Shown: positions 1 to 19,577, numbered from the stretch's first letter. The stretch is 64,000 nucleotides of DNA from Parietaria judaica (GCA_954871525.1 OX940861.1:12632842-12696841), one strand, 5' to 3'. Numbers and translations are program-made. Notes: generated from the sequence alone by a model not told the origin.

Positions 1-127
1 CAAAATGAGGTGTATCAAGCCATTCCGACCATTTCACTTTGCTCAACTTTTCTAATATATTTTTGTAGATAAAGACTGGTAGAGTGAGTTTTATCATAAT
101 ATATACTGAGAATGGTTCATTTTGTAA

Positions 128-7091
<6,964 letters not shown>

Positions 7092-8480
7092 ACGCGTTTA
7101 GCTTTAACTATTTAACACCGTCACTCTAAACGCTTTAACTATTTAACACCGTCACTCTTTTTTTCTTTCGCCTAATTGAATGTTGTACCTTTTATAAGAT
7201 CCGAATATCGGAACAAGTTACTTAACTTCAATTTAGGCCTATAAAATTTGAGCAGACTTTTTTAGAGTCGGGTCCGCATATGATGCGGCATGACAGCTAG
7301 GCAATCAATGTGGCATTTTACGGATTCTGCCGTTGAAAGCCAAAACTGTAATGGTACGAAAAATGAAAGTATGTATTTAACAACAACAAAGTAATTAAGC
7401 TAGTGACTTTTGCTGATAATACTGTAAACTATGAGCTACGACATGTTTCAGCGCTTGTAAAAGCTATGTCCAAATTATGATAAAAGATTTGGTTGGTGTG
7501 GCCCCATTTTGGTCAACGACATCAACTATTTGCTCTTTAATTTTTTTTATTTTTTATTTTTAAGAAGAGAGTAGTGTCCAACGAGGATGTCTAGGGACAC
7601 ACATCATAAAGAAATGATGATCAAACTTGAACGAACATGTTCAGATAATGATTTTTTGATCATCAAATTAGTACGCTTTTGTACGACGGTTTGGACAGTT
7701 TTGTATGAAATCGTCCAAAATTTTAGGTTCTTTTCTATGAAATCGTGTTCGGATTCAAATTTTCTTAAATTTAGGACAACTTAATGCAAACGTATACGGG
7801 CAATGAATTCTTGTTCTCTAGAATTTGGTCACTTGTATGAAATCGTCTAAATTTTTGTACGCTTTTTGTATGAAATTTACCAAAATTCGGGATGCTTTTG
7901 TATGAAATCATCCAAAAAACCCTTTTGCATGATATTTACCGAAATCTAGGATCTTTTTATATAAATTCTTCCCAAAAAATCGTCCAAAATTTTATGGTGA
8001 ACGACATCAACTATTTTGTTTTTAATATTTTAAGAAGAGTACAATGAGTCATATATATATATATATATATATAAAGAAAAGAAAAAAAAGAGTACAACGA
8101 GGATGTCTAGGGACACAGATCATCAAGAGATGATATTGAACATAAACAAACATGTTCTGATAATGATCGCTCATCATGAGTTGTCAAATAATATTCTTAC
8201 ACATGAATATGATATTTAATGCGTAGACTTGAAAATTAGTATCTTTGAAAATGTATGAACGTGCGTTTGAGGGCTCGTTATAGCGCTTATATTAGTATCT
8301 TAAAAGACGTGATCCCAATCATCTACAAACCATTACCCCATTATTATATATATTATATTCATTATTCTACAAGCGAAGCCTATTTATTCTTATTATTCTT
8401 CTCAATTTCAAAGATATATCCAAACAAATGTGAAAGTGAAACAACATAACTTAAACTACCAACTAACAAACTGAAAATTT
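7092..8480. other. 3'-3' intergenic region between the PKL-like and ARR-like genes
   Basis: This holds the PKL 3' UTR with a tandem 30-base repeat (about 7100-7157), AT-rich spacer, and a direct duplication: the stretch starting near 7566 (acgaggatgtctagggacac) recurs near 8096. Between the two copies are several degenerate repeats built on gtatgaaatcgtccaaaatt. An (AT)n run of about 24 bases sits at 8051-8074. I see no gene. Confidence 0.6.
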
Positions 8481-8757
8481 CTAGAGGATGAAAAAGCTAC
8501 AACTGTTCTTGCCAGTCACCAAAAAAAAAAAAAGGTAAAAAAGAGTGGACTCATTACAGTCAAAAGCTGTGAAATTTACAGCAAGTAAATACCATTGCCA
8601 AGAGGTAAATAATTTCCATTGCCATAATTTGAGTCTCTTCTTCAAAGGGTTAAATCCCATTCCCAAGAGTATAACCACCAAAGTCTCCTTCATGTTTATC
8701 ATGTTCCTGTATCACCAAAAATAATTATAACCAGTAAAAAAACCAGGCAAGAAAATG

Positions 8758-11141
8758 TTAACGGTAATTGTCCCGGCATGAACCCCAATTCATGGATTCG
8801 GGCGATGATTTCGACGGTTCTTGGTTTACCTGTTTCATCATAGCGCTCACGACGTCCCCCAAAGGGCCAAAGCTATTGCTCGGAATGAAATCGCCCTGTG
8901 TTCTCTGCAGGTATGGCATGGTTGACTTTTCGACCTCGTCGTATTTCGTCATCAACGAGTCCGCGTAATTCGGCTGTCCCATGTGATTGAACTCCGCGTT
9001 TCTGTGGAAGATCGGGTTCTTCTCCTCCAAACTCTGATTCAAACAGCCCACGGAACCGTTGTTGATCGGAATATTCAAAGGGTTCATCGAGCTCGACATA
9101 GCATTCTGCCTATGCGCGTCCCACGCCTGAATCAACGAACCGTTACTGATTCCCGACACTTGGCACTGCGAATCCGCCATGGGAGTTGCGTCAAACTGAT
9201 TTCCCGCCATTCCCGAACCGCTAGAATGCAAAGCAGTCTGTTTAAAACGGTCGCTTAACAGGAAAGACTTCGACTGAGAAGAACCCGACCAGCTTTCATT
9301 CCCTCGGTGGAGATTAGCCATTGACGAACAGAAATCCGATTTCAGTGAAGGATTTCCATAATCTCTCCCACCTTGCATCAACAAGTTGGCTGGAATCTTC
9401 GGATCGTTGATGCCAGAGGAGATGGGAAATCCCGAGATCTCGTCAATGGAGGTTGAAAGGTCTCCAATGTGCGAAGAGCCCTCACCGTGGTGACGATCGA
9501 GCTCAAACGGCATTGGCATGCCCTGGAGAACTCCATTTTCGTGGAACTTCATGTGATCGTTGGAGTTTCCCAGCTGAATCATCCCTCCAGAGGAGGGCAA
9601 ACACGTCATTCCCAGACCTGAAGGACTGTTCAATCTCCCGACCATGCCGCCGGGTGGGTACGATCTGAACGGTTGGTTTGGAAACTGAACCGGGTTGTAA
9701 TGTCCGTGCCCATTAATCGGGCCCATTCGGAGATATGAAGGGTCGGTGGGGCCAAATGCAGCAACCATGTTAGCTTGCTGGTTCGCCACACAGTTTATTC
9801 TTTTCAGGTAAAGCCTGTATTTCTGAAACGCAAAAGACGGGAAAGGATTAAGCTTTCGGTGAATAGGAGTCAACAGAGTTTTCGGTTTTCATCATTAATG
9901 AAACCGAAAATTGAAAGTTATAGACTTTCGATAACTCAAGCAATCAAACAATAATTATAGTTATCAGATGCTGTAAAAGCCTGCATTTCTTAAACCGAAA
10001 AAACGAAAAACCATAAGGATTAAGCTTCCGGTGAACTCAAATCATGATGTAACGAATCCGGTTAAGACACGGGAGTTAAGTTGAATCACCTGGAGATGGC
10101 TCGCCACGTTTTCTCTGGTGAGCTTTTCAACGTTCATCAAATCCAGGATTTTCTTAGGCACGGCCTCTGCGAATCCGAGGTTGAAGACAGTTAATCCACG
10201 AATCAAAGAGCCATTCCGATGCAAAACGATGAATTCAGAGGCTAAAGAGAGCTAATAATCAGGCGAAGATCTTACTGTCGATTCCCAATTGATTAACAGC
10301 TGCCACGAACTTCCGGTGCAGCTCCACGGACCAAACGACTCGAGGCTTCTTCTGCGTGGACGGGTCGTCGTTCTCCTCGTCGTCCTCGTCGCGATCATCG
10401 TCCTCGTCCTCGTTCTGGTCCTTGCGCCGCTTGCCGGACTTCCCGTACTGGTCGGAGTTCCCCGTCCCCGCGGATCCCGTCTCCCCTTCGCCGCTCCCGC
10501 CGTTGTTCCTCTCCTGGTTTCCCGAGGCCTTCTGGCTCTTCGGCTCGATCTTCTTCTTCCGAATCACGTGCTGCCAGATGTTCTTCAGCTCCTCGATCCG
10601 AACCGGCTTGAGCAGGTAATCGCAGGCTCCATGGCTGATTCCTTTCATCACGAGCTTGGTGTCGCCATTGGCAGACAACACTACCAAGAACACACACACA
10701 ACGATTTCTCAGAGATGGTAATCGAAATCCATGAACGAGTCGAGTCTCTCGCAAGGCTTGAGACCGCGCTTACTTATGACAGGGAGGTCCATGTCGAGAC
10801 CCACGAGCTCAAGAAGCTTGAAGCCATCCATGTCAGGCATGTGAACATCGCTGATCACAAGGTCAAACCTGTTCTTGTTCTCTTTCAGCATCTGCAATGC
10901 TGTTCTCGCCTGACTCGTCGTCGTAACTGCACCAAAAAAAAAAAAAAAAAACTCAGAAAAGAAAAATCTTTCAGAGCTTCAAGTTCAAGGTGTGGCTTCA
11001 ATGGAGCGAACCGTGGTACTGGCATCGCCGGAGAAGAGTCTCGAGAAGCTTGAGGCAGGTGGGGTCATCGTCGACGGCGAGGACCCTCATGCCGATGGGG
11101 AACTGGTCTCTGGGGTCATCGTTCTGCTGCTCCACTGTCAT
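8758..11141 (-). CDS. ARR12: Type-B two-component response regulator, ARR10/ARR12-like
   Basis: This is a nuclear transcription factor that receives phosphate from histidine phosphotransfer proteins and switches on cytokinin-response genes. Five exons, read on the minus strand: 11141-11012, 10926-10774, 10680-10276, 10166-10090, 9822-8758. They sum to 1830 bases, or 609 residues plus stop. The receiver domain (about 18-135) shows the acidic pair D24/D25, phospho-acceptor D70 in [12 protein letters not shown], and K119 in DYLLKPVR. A Lys/Arg-rich and then acidic linker (136-200) leads to a GARP/Myb-like DNA-binding domain (about 205-265; [14 protein letters not shown] and [16 protein letters not shown]). 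The last exon is a long activation region rich in Ser, Asn, Gly and Met. The MTVEQ start and the [20 protein letters not shown] segment fit the ARR10/12 clade, as does the PKL neighbour. ARR1/ARR2-type membership is less likely. The start is the first Met before the receiver, with an untranslated purine-rich leader upstream. Confidence 0.93.
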
Positions 11142-11268
11142 TTTCTCTCGAACCCGAACCAGAGACTCGAAAGAGAAAGAGGGGATTGGGAATTCGGTGA
11201 AACAGTTATGGAAAGTGGGAGTCTTTCAAGGGGAGTGATTGGGAATCAACCATTAATGCTTGATTGAG

Positions 11269-11299
<31 letters not shown>

Positions 11300-11420
11300 A
11301 GAAAGGAGAGTATTGAAAAGGGAATCCAAATCCAGGGAACGAAAGAGGAGAGAAATGGGATTGAACTGAATCTCGCGAGACCCACTTTAATCACTTCTCG
11401 CAAGTCTTGCAGGTTTCAGC
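11142..11420 (-). promoter_or_regulatory. 5' leader and proximal upstream region of the ARR12-like gene
   Basis: On the coding (minus) strand this is GA-rich. A CT microsatellite on the plus strand at about 11267-11292 gives a (GA)n tract roughly 125-150 bases upstream of the ATG. GA/CT tracts in plant 5' leaders are commonly bound by BBR/BPC proteins. That role is inferred here only from position and composition. Confidence 0.4.
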
Positions 11421-13394
11421 CATGGATTTATTTGACTTCCATTGCCGAAATGGCGCGTGGCCTTCACGCGCGTCCCACAATCATTTTGGCCTTTTGTTTT
11501 GTTTATTATTACTACAATGGACTAAAAGTCAAACCAAGAAATTACTCTTGGGAATTTATTTATTTACCTCATTGGAGAAAATTAATTGGGGGAAAGAATC
11601 AAAATTTCCCAAATTATATTCTTTCCTCTTTTTCTATTTTGAGAAATCCAGTGTTTATTCCTGTTTTTTTTTTTTTGGGTAAGGAAATTGAAATATTCTT
11701 CTTTTATTTTTATTTATTATCAGCAACCGAAAGCTACATTTAAGAGGATGAACTTTACTTTTTATATATTTAGCTTGATTTTATTCCTTTGACGATCAAA
11801 TTGGCTGTCTTTATTCCTTTCACAAGTTAATTGATTTATATATATATATATATACATATATATACACACGCACTAGTTTCTTTTTAGCAATTTTTGGACA
11901 CATGAAATTCAGTGTAAGTTTTTCTGGTGACATATTCCTCCATATTCAGTGAGGCAGTATTTAATCATTTCCAAATGAAGGCCATAAATAAATGGGCCAA
12001 AATTCCAATTTTCTAAATCAATCTTTGAGCTTTCATAATTTTTGTATATAGAAGTATAAAACAATAATCGACAATGATAGGGACCAAAGTATATCTTATA
12101 CATTTTCGGCGTTTTAAAATTGATTATAACTAATTGTCATTTATTTAATTGAATTTTCCAACAATTGATCATTAATATAGAATCATGAATTTATTATTTT
12201 ATATAAGCTTTAATGATTGGTGCTTCGTAAGTCAATGAGCTATGAAGATGGGCAAACACTTGAGTAGTTGGTCAAAGAGTTAACTCATTGAGTTACCAAG
12301 TTGTAAAGTTTCAAATTTATTATTTAAAATTTTACAAATTTAATAATAAATATTATACAATAAAGGTATTAAAATTAAAGTGTGAAAGTGCAGATGGAGT
12401 CAGGCACAGAAGCCGGCGCGAGCGTGCTTCACGGTTGATGCAGCCCAAATCTCAGAGTTTACTCCTAATTAATTTTAATTAAGTTTTGATTAATAACAAT
12501 TTAATTGATTAATTATTGTTTATAATTTTCGTGCCGTTTTAACTTTATTAGGCTCCTCTTTTCAGAGTTAAAGCTCATTGAAATGCATTAAATTACGAAA
12601 AAGCTTAAAGACAATCCTTTTTTTAGTTGGGAAAAAGTAATGTTGGAATTTGGAAATACATTTTAAGTACTTTCTTTCTTTTATTACATGAGAGAGTGGT
12701 CCAAGTCGACCTGCAATTTCAGTGATAAGAAGTTTATGCGCTCATATGATTTTGCAATACAAAAGTTAGTCAAATGACATATTTGCCCTTGGTGTAAATA
12801 AATAAATCTATTTCTTTTTACTCGAAAAAAAAAAAAACAGAGCTCGGATAGGGGTGAAGCGGAAGCCAGTACCGGAGACGTATTGAACTTTTGGTATTTC
12901 AGGCCCCGTCTGGTTCTTTGGACTTTCTAAAAGCAAAGTTTGGTCACCGTTCAAAAAAATAGCCTCTTGATGAGGGAATAAAACGAGAAACTAATTCGAC
13001 AACGAGCTAAAATCAGATCGGGCTAATTTTTAGATAAAGATAATAAAATTTGTTATTGACACCGAATTTTCAAAATCGTTAAAAACTAAAATAAATACAT
13101 TTAAAGCAAATAATAAGCATAAAACTTCAAGTTTCAAATAAAACATTAATTAAAGAGCGGGCTCCAAATTTATGACCTAACCGAGTTTAAGAGCCAAAAT
13201 GTTCACTATAGTCGTGATAATTTTTTGCCAAATTGCAAAAAAAAAAAAATGTCAAAAGAGCAATGTCAATACGTATAGTATATTAGTGAGCCTAAACATC
13301 ATGTCATAGCCAGATCAAAACTTAAAATATACTAAAACCAATTAATTAAGGATACAAAATCATGTAAAAAGTGCAATTCCACTATTCGGAAAAG
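11421..13394. other. AT-rich spacer upstream of the ARR12-like gene
   Basis: There is no supportable gene. Visible items are a TA microsatellite near 11838-11868, poly-A runs near 12824 and 13241, and a short CG-richer patch near 12394-12440. Small ORFs here show no family resemblance. Confidence 0.5.
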
Positions 13395-13760
13395 TAGGGG
13401 TGGAAATTTTGTAACCGTTTCCCGGTTTTGTCCCGGTTCCGGTTCCTGTCCCGGAACGGTTTTAAAAAAATAAGGGAAATTTAGTTTGAAACTGGGAACC
13501 GGTACTTCCTGGTTAACGGTTTATGGAACCGGGAACATGAACCGGTACAAGAAGCCAAATTTCCCGGTTTTTGGTGCTGGTTCCACTTTTAAACTACATG
13601 TAGTTTTAGATGTTTTCATATTATGTCGTTTTTAAATATTTTGTATGTTTATTGTAGTTTTTGGGTTTTATGACGTTTTTTATGACTTAAAGTAAACTAC
13701 ATGTAGTTTTCGTTATTAGAGTTTATTATTTCCCATTTTCCATTCTCGGTCCTTTCAATA

Positions 13761-13799
<39 letters not shown>

Positions 13800-14119
13800 C
13801 ATCGCTACGTCATCTTCTTCTCTTCGCCGAGCACCCTCCACCGTCGATTACATGTCTTCGTCTCCAAACTAGAAGATTTCGCTCGCAAGCACAATCTATG
13901 TCTCGTGTTACTTTTTGTTTCGGCCATTGATTTTTGTCTCGTGTTAAGTACCGAGTTTTTTTACGAATTTTTTCTTACTTATTCCCGGTTCCGGTTTAAA
14001 AAAAAAGGGAAATTTACAACCGAAACCGGGAACCAGTACCGAAAATAAAAATCCCAAACTTTTAAGATAGGTACCAAAAACAAATAATTTCCCGGTTCCC
14101 GATTCCGCTTTCACCCCTA
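13395..14119. mobile_element. Non-autonomous hAT-type element A (725 bp)
   Basis: The ends are inverted (taggggtgg... and ...tcaccccta), and an exact 8-bp target-site duplication cggaaaag flanks them (13387-13394 and 14120-14127). Eight-base duplications and short TIRs are hAT hallmarks. The interior has no transposase. It consists of accggttcccggtt-type motifs near both ends and a (TC)n run at about 13762-13796. Two further members of the family are at 28665-29347 and 35852-36384. Confidence 0.85.
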
Positions 14120-14127
14120 CGGAAAAG

Positions 14128-14676
14128 CCCTCTTAAGTGCGATTTTGGATAGATATCAAGTTTGAAAAGTTAGTAGTATCATTAGATGATGTGATGCGAC
14201 TTCACTTTTTTCTATCTTAAACACACGCTTTCACTTCATTTTGGTCATTGCCCATTGGACAAGTTCACAATCATTTTCTATTTTATCGAACCATCTCTTC
14301 ATCTCTTTTGTGAAGAAAAGCATGCTTAACAAGGACAATTAATCTTAATGCATGCATTAGATTAGAGAGTTTGCACCAATTGATTAGTGACGATTTGACA
14401 AAAGAGTGATACAATTCAGTGAATTGTGTTGAAGTCATATTAATTTCTCGAATTATTTCATAATAATATTCTCTAATTATTCTTTAGTCACGCGCGATGC
14501 TGGATTAAATTGGGAATAAATAGACTTAAATATATTAGAGTGACAAAAAATTAATGCACTGATTTTTTTTCTTCTTTCAATATTATATTTATTAGATTAA
14601 GATTGTTAATGTATTTGGTTATTTTTAATTTTTCTTTGATCTTAAAAGGACAAATGTTAGTATATAATAAAACGAA
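14128..14676. other. AT-rich spacer
   Basis: I see no gene or clear repeat boundary here. The sequence is low-complexity AT-rich between the hAT element and the MULE-like element. Confidence 0.5.
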
Positions 14677-15091
14677 GGGCTCTAAAGCCATATAGCCAAA
14701 TTAGAAAAACTATTTTGCAAAATATCCAACATTTTGATTAATATTGCCAAATAGCCAATCAACCACATTAATAAATCACAAAAGACCGTATTACCCTTGT
14801 ATTAACGTGTATTAACTATATTAACGTGTATTAACTAAGTTAATTTGTTTAAAAATAAATTAAATTTTTGTTAAAATTTTAATCACGCTTTTTTATTTTT
14901 AAACAAATTAACTTAGTTAATACACGTTAATATAGATTTTCTGTAAACACAAGTAAATGTTCTTATTTTTAAGAAAAAATAACTTTGTTAATACACGTTT
15001 ATATGTTAAAAGGGTATTATAGGTATAAAATATGTTATTAAATAGCCACCTCATCAATTTGGCTATTTTGCAAAGAAAAATGAAAGGTTGA

Positions 15092-15214
15092 TGTGAAAAC
15101 AAGATTGGGAAAGTTGTTTTCTCATTGATTGAAATGGGTATTTACACCCTTAATTACAAGAAAGAAAATTGTGGTAAAAGTACCACAAAGATAAAATCTA
15201 TACATTATTTTACA
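15092..15214 (-). repeat. 3' LTR of copia element 1
   Basis: This 123-bp terminal repeat is downstream in element orientation and nearly identical to 19578-19700. The polypurine tract touches it at 15215. Confidence 0.92.
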
Positions 15215-15224
15215 CTCCCCCTCA
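15215..15224 (-). other. Polypurine tract of copia element 1
   Basis: On the minus strand this reads tgagggggag immediately before the 3' LTR. It is the usual plus-strand primer for reverse transcription, and it overlaps the pol stop codon at 15222-15224. Confidence 0.85.
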
Positions 15225-18200
15225 AGATGGGTAGTATATGTTATACAACCCAAGCTTGGAACTTAGATCATCAAAAGAACACCGAGGTAGAGCCTTGGTG
15301 AGGATATCCGCAATCTGAAGTTTGGAATGAATGTAGCCCAAGTCGACGATGCCTCCATTGACCTTCTCCGAGATAAAGTGTCTATCAATTTCAATGTGCT
15401 TTGTTCGGTCGTGGTGAATTGGATTCTTGGCGATTCTGATTGCGAATTGACTATCACTGAACATCTTGATAGCTCTTGGTTGATCCATCCTTAGCTCTTT
15501 CAAGAGCCTCTGGATCCACATTCCCTCGCATATGCCTAATGCAAGAGCACGGTACTCGGACTCTGCGCTACTACGAGAAACAACCGATTGCTTCTTGCTT
15601 CTCCAACTGACGAGGTTTCCCCATACATATGAACAATAACCCGAGGTTGATCTTCGATCCGTGGCTTCTCCAGCCCAACTAGCGTCGGTGAAGATCTTGA
15701 CCTCACGGTTCTCTGATTTCTTGAACAATAAGCCATGACCGGGGGTAGACTTTAGATACCTCAAGATTCGGTTCACGGCTTCCATATGATCCTCGTTTGG
15801 GTTGTTCATGTGTTGACTTACAACACTGACAGAGTAGGCAATGTCCGGACGAGTGTGTGAGAGATAGATGAGTTTACCGACAAGTCTCTGATATCTCCCT
15901 TTGTCGACAGGAGCGCTTTCGGCGGAATGAGAGAACTTCTTGTTCGGATCCATCGGAGTGTCAACCGGCTTGCAACTAAGTAGACCGGTTTCTTGAAGTA
16001 AGTCAAGTACATACTTCCTTTGGGAGATAGCAATGCCTTCGTCTGATCTTGCTACTTCCATTCCCAAGAAGTATCTCAAAGTTCAGAGATCTTTAATCTC
16101 GAATTTGGTTGCGAGTACTTGCTTTAGTTTTATGATTTCCTCCGAGTCATCACCGGTCATGATGATGTCGTCAACGTACACAATGAGAATTGCAATCTTT
16201 CCATTGTTGTTCCGTTTAACGAAGAGAGTATGATCGGCTTGACATTGGAGGTATCCATTGGAAGTGACGGCCTTGGTGAATTTCTCAAACCTAGCGCGAG
16301 GAGACTGCTTTAAACCGTACAACGACTTTTTCAGTTTACAGACTAGGTGACGATTGGAGTCTTTTTCTAGTCCTGGAGGTATATTCATGTAGACTTCTTC
16401 TTCAAGGTCGCCATTGAGGAATGCATTTTTGACATCAAGTTGAAATAGTGGCCAATCCATATTTACGGCAAGAGAAAGAAGTACTCGTACCGTGTTTAGT
16501 TTAGCCACTGGAGCAAAAGTCTATTGAAAGTCAATTCCTTCAGTTTGGGTGAAACCCTTTGCGACAAGTCTAGCTTTGAATCTCTCGATACTACTGTCGG
16601 ACTTGTACTTGACTGTGAAGACCCATTTACACCCGACAGGACGTTTTTCGCGTGGCAATTTAGTGAGACTCCATGTTCTGTTGCTATCCAAAGCTCGAAT
16701 TTCTTCTTCTACTGCATGTTTCCAGGCAGGAATCTGAAGAGCTTCCTGAATAGAGCTAGGGACCTTGATGCTATCAAGGTTAGTGATAAAAGCTCTATAT
16801 TTCGGATGCAACTCGTTGTAGGCAACATAGCGTTCAATGGGATATTCGGTGTTCCCATGAACAGGTTTCTTACGAATGCCTTTCCGGAGAGCAATAGGGA
16901 GATCTGAATCATCAACCACGGGTTGAAGAATTTCCGTACCTGATGGATTAGTCGAGGTAGAGAGTGCCGGATCCGGATCTTGGCCAAGTTGACGATGCGA
17001 GGAGCCCTCTACTTGTTCAACAGAACGGGGTGACGTAGGAGGTGACTCTAGGACAATATCGGCGATTGGAGATGGATTTGTGTTGGGATGAACGGAAATA
17101 TCGATCGAAGGTTGAGGTGAGGACGGTGGGATGGATTGGGGACCTTGATTGATTTCCCAAATTTGAGATTCCCACGAATTCTCCCCCTGAATGTCGGATT
17201 TGGGGAAGAAAGAATCACCTTCAAAGAAAGTAACATCCATGGTGTGATAAGTCGTGCGAGTAGATGGACAATAACATTGATACCCTTTTTGATGCAACGA
17301 ATAACCCAAAAAGATGCACTTGACGACTCGTGGATCGAGCTTTGATCGATTTTGTTTGTGGACATGGACAAAGGCGGAACACCCGAAGACCTTTTTTGGT
17401 AGGTCGGAAGAGAAGGATAGGAGATGTGGATGAATCTCACTAAGGACTTGACGAGGAGGACAAAATTTTAGGACACTACTCGGCATACGGTTGATGAGGT
17501 ATGTCGCTGTGAGGATCGCATCACCCCAAAAATGTTTTGAAACAGATCTGCCAAACATGATAAAGCGAGAGACTTCGAGAATGTGCCTATTTTTTCGTTC
17601 AGCAATACCATTTTGCTGTGGAGTATCCACACATGAGCTTATGTGGACAATTCCTTTCTCAGACAAGAATGGAGAGAGGGTTTGGTTGAAGTAGTCCCGG
17701 GCGTTGTTCGTATGGAAAACTTGCACACGGGTATCAAACTGGGATTCAATCATGGAGTAGAAACGTTTGAAGATCGATGCAGCATCGGACTTTTCTTTCA
17801 TGAGAAATGACCACGTCATTCGAGTGTGATCATCGATGAACGTAATAAACCATCTAGCACCAGGACCAGAAGGCGAAGCCTGAGAGAGCATAGGAGGCTC
17901 CTGGTAATGCGGGGTGAACATTACGGATCCCTTGGTCTTGTTCACAGGCATGATGATCTGGCGACTCTCTTCTAATCGAACGAGAGAGAAAGCCTCTTGA
18001 GGATCAGGAAGAGGAACAGTTGCCATAATTCGTCCACGGACTGCGTCGAATTCCTTATTGAGACCTAAGAGAAAACGGACAGTTCTTCCCTCTTGAATGA
18101 ATTCCTGGAAGATAGCCGCATCTCTAGGGGTCTCCCAAGGCTTGACCTGATAAGTATCCAATTGAAGCCAATAATTGGACAGAGCATCAAAATAATCATT

Positions 18201-18590
18201 GATGTCCATGTCTCCTTGACAGAGATTATACAGGCGAGACTCGAGATCGATGACCACCGAAGTATCCTTGTTATTTGAATAAAGCTTACGTGCTGAGTCC
18301 CAAATTTCCTTAGCAGTATCATAAAGAAGAAACTTCGAATTGAACTTATCTGTCATTGAGTTAGTGAGCCATGACATGACAAGGTAGTCGGAGTTCTTCC
18401 ATGAGGCGTATTTTGGATCTTTGGAATCTGGCATGGGTGGCTCACCGGTGAGATGTCCGTCTTTCTCTCTTCCGCACACAAACATGAACATGGATTTAGA
18501 CCACTGAAGATAATTCTTGCCATTGAATTTACGATTGGTCATTGAAGTTTGATCGTGCACGGAAGCAACTCTTTCAGTCGAGGAAGACAT
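15222..18590 (-). pseudogene. Copia gag-pol, decayed (gag, partial integrase, reverse transcriptase, RNase H)
   Basis: One reading frame carries the whole polyprotein. Gag (18590 to about 17870) begins MSSSTERVASVHDQ and has a UBN2-type capsid region. It then jumps straight into the integrase core (WFITFIDDHTRMTW near 17830). The zinc knuckle, protease and the HHCC part of integrase are therefore missing, an internal deletion. The second integrase Asp motif reads FHTNNARDYF, with Asn where the catalytic Asp is expected. In-frame stops interrupt the frame at 16521-16523 (TAG, before the TFAPVAKL block of reverse transcriptase) and 16083-16085 (TGA, before LRYFLGME). Reverse transcriptase retains the YVDD box. 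RNase H retains FTDASWAGE and the SSAESEYRAL box. The product would act in cytoplasmic virus-like particles, but this copy cannot make it. Confidence 0.9.
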
Positions 18591-18599
18591 ATTTAATCG

Positions 18600-19561
18600 A
18601 ATACTAATCGGGAGGAAACAGCAGAGAAAAAAAAATTAATTTTCTGGATGTGGGCACACGAAGTTTTGCGCTGGGACACTCAGAAAAATAAAGGCTATTT
18701 TTTGAGTGTTAGGACAACGTGATGAATGTTGGGACAAACAGAATGTTAAGGAAAAAAGGATCACTTTTTCCTTACTCTTCCTGAGGCCCACAAGAGAAGA
18801 CCCACGCGCCTTAATTGAACCAACACAAACAGGATTGGCTGTGGGACCCACTCTCTGCAGAAGCAGGTTCGGCTGATGGGACAACTCAGACTGTCGTGAC
18901 AGAGTCGTTCAGGTCGCCGGAAGGAGCTCGCCTGAGCAGAAGAGAAGCTTCGCCGGAGAAGAAGCTGATCGCGCTTAAAAATAGCTCGACTTTGACAGAG
19001 GGCAGAGGACAGGCTCGCCTGACCTGGAGAAGCCCGAGCGCCGGATTCGTCGAGCTCGTCGGAGAAGCCTGACAGGATCTGAGAAGATCCAGATCTGAAT
19101 CTTACTCGCCGGAGTTGAAGGAGACGGGCGATTTGCCTGAGAGCTTGAGTTCTGCAGGTCAAGAGCTGGTCGGAGTCGCGTCGGAGCTTCACACGAACCT
19201 GAAGGCTTCGAGAGATTCACGGAGATCTGCGCGATGGTGAAGAGGCAACGAGGAAGGTCGGCGGAGGAGAGCCTGAGAGCTTCGTCGGAGGAAGCTCCTG
19301 GAAGAGTCGTTTTGCGGAAGCGAGATTGACGGCGACTGGGAGACGGCTTTCTCGGAGGAGATCTGAGCTCCAGATCTGAGATCGAGTTTGCCGGAGAAAT
19401 GCCGGGAACACCGGGAAAGCTTATGAATACCGGAGGAACACCGGGTAAGCTTGAGAATACCGGAGGAACACCGGGAAGCACGGGTCACTGGAGAGATGGC
19501 CGGAGATGAGTGTCCGACGAGAATAAGTGGTGACGGCGGCTAGGGTTGAACTTTCCCTCAA
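18600..19561 (-). other. Long 5' leader of copia element 1 with an upstream ORF
   Basis: About 960 bases separate the primer-binding site from gag. The leader is GC-richer than the rest and contains a minus-strand ORF (18975-19481, 168 codons). The N-terminus of that ORF is a tandem repeat of the LPGVPPVF type, encoded by three near-identical units of about 30 bases at 19397-19480. I know no retroelement protein with this motif. It may be translated, or may be chance coding in a GC-rich repeat. Confidence 0.4.
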
Positions 19562-19577
19562 CCTTGCTCTGATACCA
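19562..19577 (-). other. Primer-binding site of copia element 1
   Basis: On the minus strand this reads tggtatcagagcaagg, directly after the 5' LTR. TGGTATCAGAGC matches the 3' end of initiator methionine tRNA, the usual primer of plant copia elements. Confidence 0.92.

Noticed and set aside
10289..11053. 254-codon open frame on the plus strand
   Set aside because: It is antisense to exons of the ARR12-like gene, crosses its introns, is Val/Leu/Arg-biased from GC-rich receiver-domain codons, and shows no domain.
12235..12370. Possible tRNA-derived SINE (gagtagttggtcaaagagtt, gtttcaaat)
   Set aside because: The box A and box B resemblance is weak, and no tail or target duplication is visible.
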